From NCBI GenBank assembly GCA_020635995.1, contig JACJYS010000009.1:30057-94056 (forward strand): 64,000 bases of DNA, in the 5' to 3' direction. Under the pieces are notes generated by a model that saw only the letters and a list, made by a program, of their open reading frames with translations, ran no database searches and was not told the origin of the DNA. Numbering within the stretch: position 1 is the first letter of the stretch; each line of letters begins with the position of its first letter. Positions 63,301 to 64,000 of this stretch are shown piece after piece. The stretch is from Chitinophagales bacterium (GTDB taxonomy: Bacteria > Bacteroidota > Bacteroidia > Chitinophagales > UBA8649). The position numbers and the translations under genes were made by a program.

Positions 63301-63887
63301 TGCTCTGTAAAAGTATTGACACTGGTTTCTATTTGCAGATTATTATTATTTAAAATTATGTTATTAGCACCTTCATAAGTCAATTGAATTTTGTTAGGAT
63401 TTTCTTGAGCTTTTACTACAAATTCGTATTTAAAATAATTGTTTGAACTACTTATCGTAAAATCAATATTTGGATAAACATTGGGGTAAGTTACCGTTTG
63501 AAAAGCAGGAACTCTACCTTTCCATTTTGTTTTATCATTGCCTAAAAAATAATTGTAGTAAGTTTCAGTTTTTTGTTTAGTTATAGGGTTTTTAAATTGT
63601 GCATTTGCAATATTCATTTTTAAACAATGTCCTTTTACTGTCCAGTCAACATCTATTTCATAAGGCAAAACAGTTTGGTGGTGGTGGCTAACCAACTCAT
63701 TTAATTGTTGATTGTCAATAAAATTATAATTGAGTGTAGCATTTTCTATGTATAAATTACCGCTATTAAATTCGGCTTTAAATTGCACAGTATTATCCCA
63801 CTGACCTTTATTTTGAATAAAAGCAGTTTGTGCAATAGAGAAATTGCAAATAAGAAAAAGTAAAAGGTTTAGGTATAACTTTTTCAA
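60393..63887 (-). CDS. T9SS type B cargo protein (gliding-motility-associated C-terminal domain)
   Basis: 1164 residues. Signal peptide (1-19), an N-terminal beta domain (about 20-235), SBBP/beta-propeller repeats (about 240-720; FSRYTSSYANNFGYTATYDS, DLNNLLWSTYLGGSLDDAS-like blocks with ..YLGG), PKD-like Ig domains (about 745-1070) and a CHU_C type B sorting domain at the end (about 1078-1164; LFVPNAFTPNNDGNNDIFYV, YDRWGQKVFETYDINTGWDG). Type B CTDs need a PorP/SprF partner, which is the next gene here with no gap. A surface adhesin or structural protein is likely; no enzyme motif seen. Confidence 0.93.
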   Translation of the reverse strand: MKKLYLNLLLFLICNFSIAQTAFIQNKGQWDNTVQFKAEFNSGNLYIENATLNYNFIDNQQLNELVSHHHQTVLPYEIDVDWTVKGHCLKMNIANAQFKNPITKQKTETYYNYFLGNDKTKWKGRVPAFQTVTYPNVYPNIDFTISSSNNYFKYEFVVKAQENPNKIQLTYEGANNIILNNNNLQIETSVNTFTEQKPYAYQIIDNKEQEVACYFKLENHTISFDFPNGYNKNYDLVIDPYIVFSRYTSSYANNFGYTATYDSYGNAYGAGSVFNQGYITTPGAYDISFNGFNTDIGITKYSSDGLTRLYATYLGGNKTELPHSIVVNSRDELYVLGTTSSDTFPVTLNCYDSTYNGGSFVNLAQGLGVLYTQGSDFIVSRFTEGGDSLMASTYIGGSANDGLNLSPFLKYNYADEVRGEILIDHNDNCIITSCTYSNNFPVLNSIDTSYNGGLDGVAFKMDANLNNLLWSTYLGGSLDDASYSISFDSNEDIYLAGGTQSPDFPLLNAYQDTFGGGRADGFIARLHNTGSNLISSTYMGSTEYDQIYFIDLNNNDDAHIFGQTKDTLNNFYHNALYSSANGGQFLMKYTHNIDSVIWSTRFGDGAGKPDISPTAFLVDVCNQVFLSGWGGQNLAGNTNLSGTAGLDITSDALQPTTDNRDFYFMVMRDDASALIYASYFGGNISAEHVDGGTSRFDKKGVIYQAVCAGCGNHQDFPTVPIDSAAFWTNNNSCNLGLVKYAFSPPSVIADFVLPQVECIPQDLTFINTTQTAFNDTSQTTFYWYINDSLMSNDYHFAHSFNEIGVYNIKLVAIDSLSCNLIDSISKQITLLGNGSQNLDTLYTCKNNAIQIGISPIQNPNVHYQWSPSYGLNDTTIANPVALIDTNTTYTLIAGIGTCLDTFVQHIIVRELNTEIWSRDTVCLGDTITFYATNLPNAYYNWQPDTLLNSPQGQNLAVFEATYSPFYVSCQITDQFACKDTVADTVFVTTLLPDISATATPDTIEMGDTSQLEALSSLVNNFVWDNNASLSATDIFNPTAFPTQTTTYTVHVNDNTCPNKTTVTVYVTPKKCIEDKLFVPNAFTPNNDGNNDIFYVRSRGEIRQFYFAVYDRWGQKVFETYDINTGWDGSFNGENLSPAAFAWYCSGFCENGEDFILKGNVSILK

Positions 63888-63950
63888 AAGTGGTAATAAT
63901 TTTCATTAAAGATATTGATTAATTTGAGAATTGGATAATTTGGAAATGAT

Positions 63951-63986
63951 TATCCGTAAAAATACCCATGAAGTATTTTACATTAA
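63951..63986 (-). repeat. 36-bp conserved sequence upstream of the T9SS type B operon, copy 2
   Basis: Same sequence and strand as 54131-54166 with two differences. It starts 64 bp upstream of the cargo gene (first codon at 63887). Confidence 0.6.
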
Positions 63987-64000
63987 CTTTTCTTTAGTAG

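Noticed and set aside
1..64000. CRISPR arrays, tRNA and rRNA genes
   Set aside because: No regularly spaced short repeats, no cloverleaf-like sequences and no rRNA-like conserved stretches were recognised on either strand by reading; a covariance-model search would be needed to exclude small RNAs.

Overview
The window is AT-rich chromosomal DNA from a member of the Bacteroidota, probably an environmental one. Supporting signs: type IX secretion (T9SS) cargo proteins with type A and type B sorting domains, a PorP/SprF-like partner protein, the fused LpxC-FabZ protein typical of this phylum, TAnnTTTG-type -7 promoter elements, and the dialkylresorcinol/flexirubin genes darA and darB. No rRNA, tRNA or CRISPR array was recognised.

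Layout. 1-3.8 kb: the 3' end of an acyl-CoA dehydrogenase gene, an alpha/beta hydrolase, an aquaporin Z, and intergenic DNA full of hairpin-forming dispersed repeats. 3.8-10.6 kb: a TetR-controlled tripartite efflux operon (TolC-like, lipoprotein HlyD-like adaptor, two ABC ATPases, two ABC-2 permeases), a split version of the CecR/YbhGFSR arrangement, followed by a short-chain fatty acid transporter and a MerC-like protein. A 58-bp inverted repeat brackets this block (3.06 and 12.5 kb). 12.6-20.8 kb: a lipid-linked sugar flippase, a von Willebrand A protein, an outer-membrane-type protein and a large Asp-box/T9SS protein. 20.9-26.8 kb: a tightly overlapping dialkylresorcinol (flexirubin-type) cluster of seven genes. 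26.9-29.2 kb: a mobile-element graveyard in which a YhcG/DUF1016-type nuclease gene was hit by an IS1634-like element (76-bp target duplication) and then by an IS256-like element (8-bp duplication). 29.2-35.6 kb: a T9SS-secreted amidase, a lipoprotein, a VIT1-type transporter, an IS remnant and a gene with an apparently altered start codon.

36-40.8 kb: lpxD, lpxC-fabZ, lpxA, an ABC ATPase and fabD, i.e. lipid A and fatty acid synthesis. 40.8-45.7 kb: an L,D-transpeptidase lipoprotein and envelope proteins. 45.7-50.3 kb (minus strand): a LytTR regulator with an unusual receiver domain, then purM, a mevalonate-kinase-like GHMP kinase, a DUF1275 protein and an MscS channel. 50.4-53.8 kb: trxA, pfkA, gap and a hydrolase. 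53.8-57.4 kb: a heavy-metal-binding-domain lipoprotein, a metallo-hydrolase with two rhodanese domains, and mlaE/mlaF. 57.4-63.9 kb: a three-gene minus-strand operon of a T9SS type B cargo protein, its PorP/SprF-like partner and an OmpA/TPR protein.

Themes: envelope building (lipid A, L,D-crosslinks, Mla transport), export of surface proteins by the T9SS, export of small molecules by ABC systems, and repeated invasion by small palindromic elements and insertion sequences. The most notable observations are the truncated-looking dialkylresorcinol cluster next to the IS graveyard, the datable nested insertions, the family of CGTGCCACGA palindromes, and a hairpin/G-quadruplex element just before fabD.
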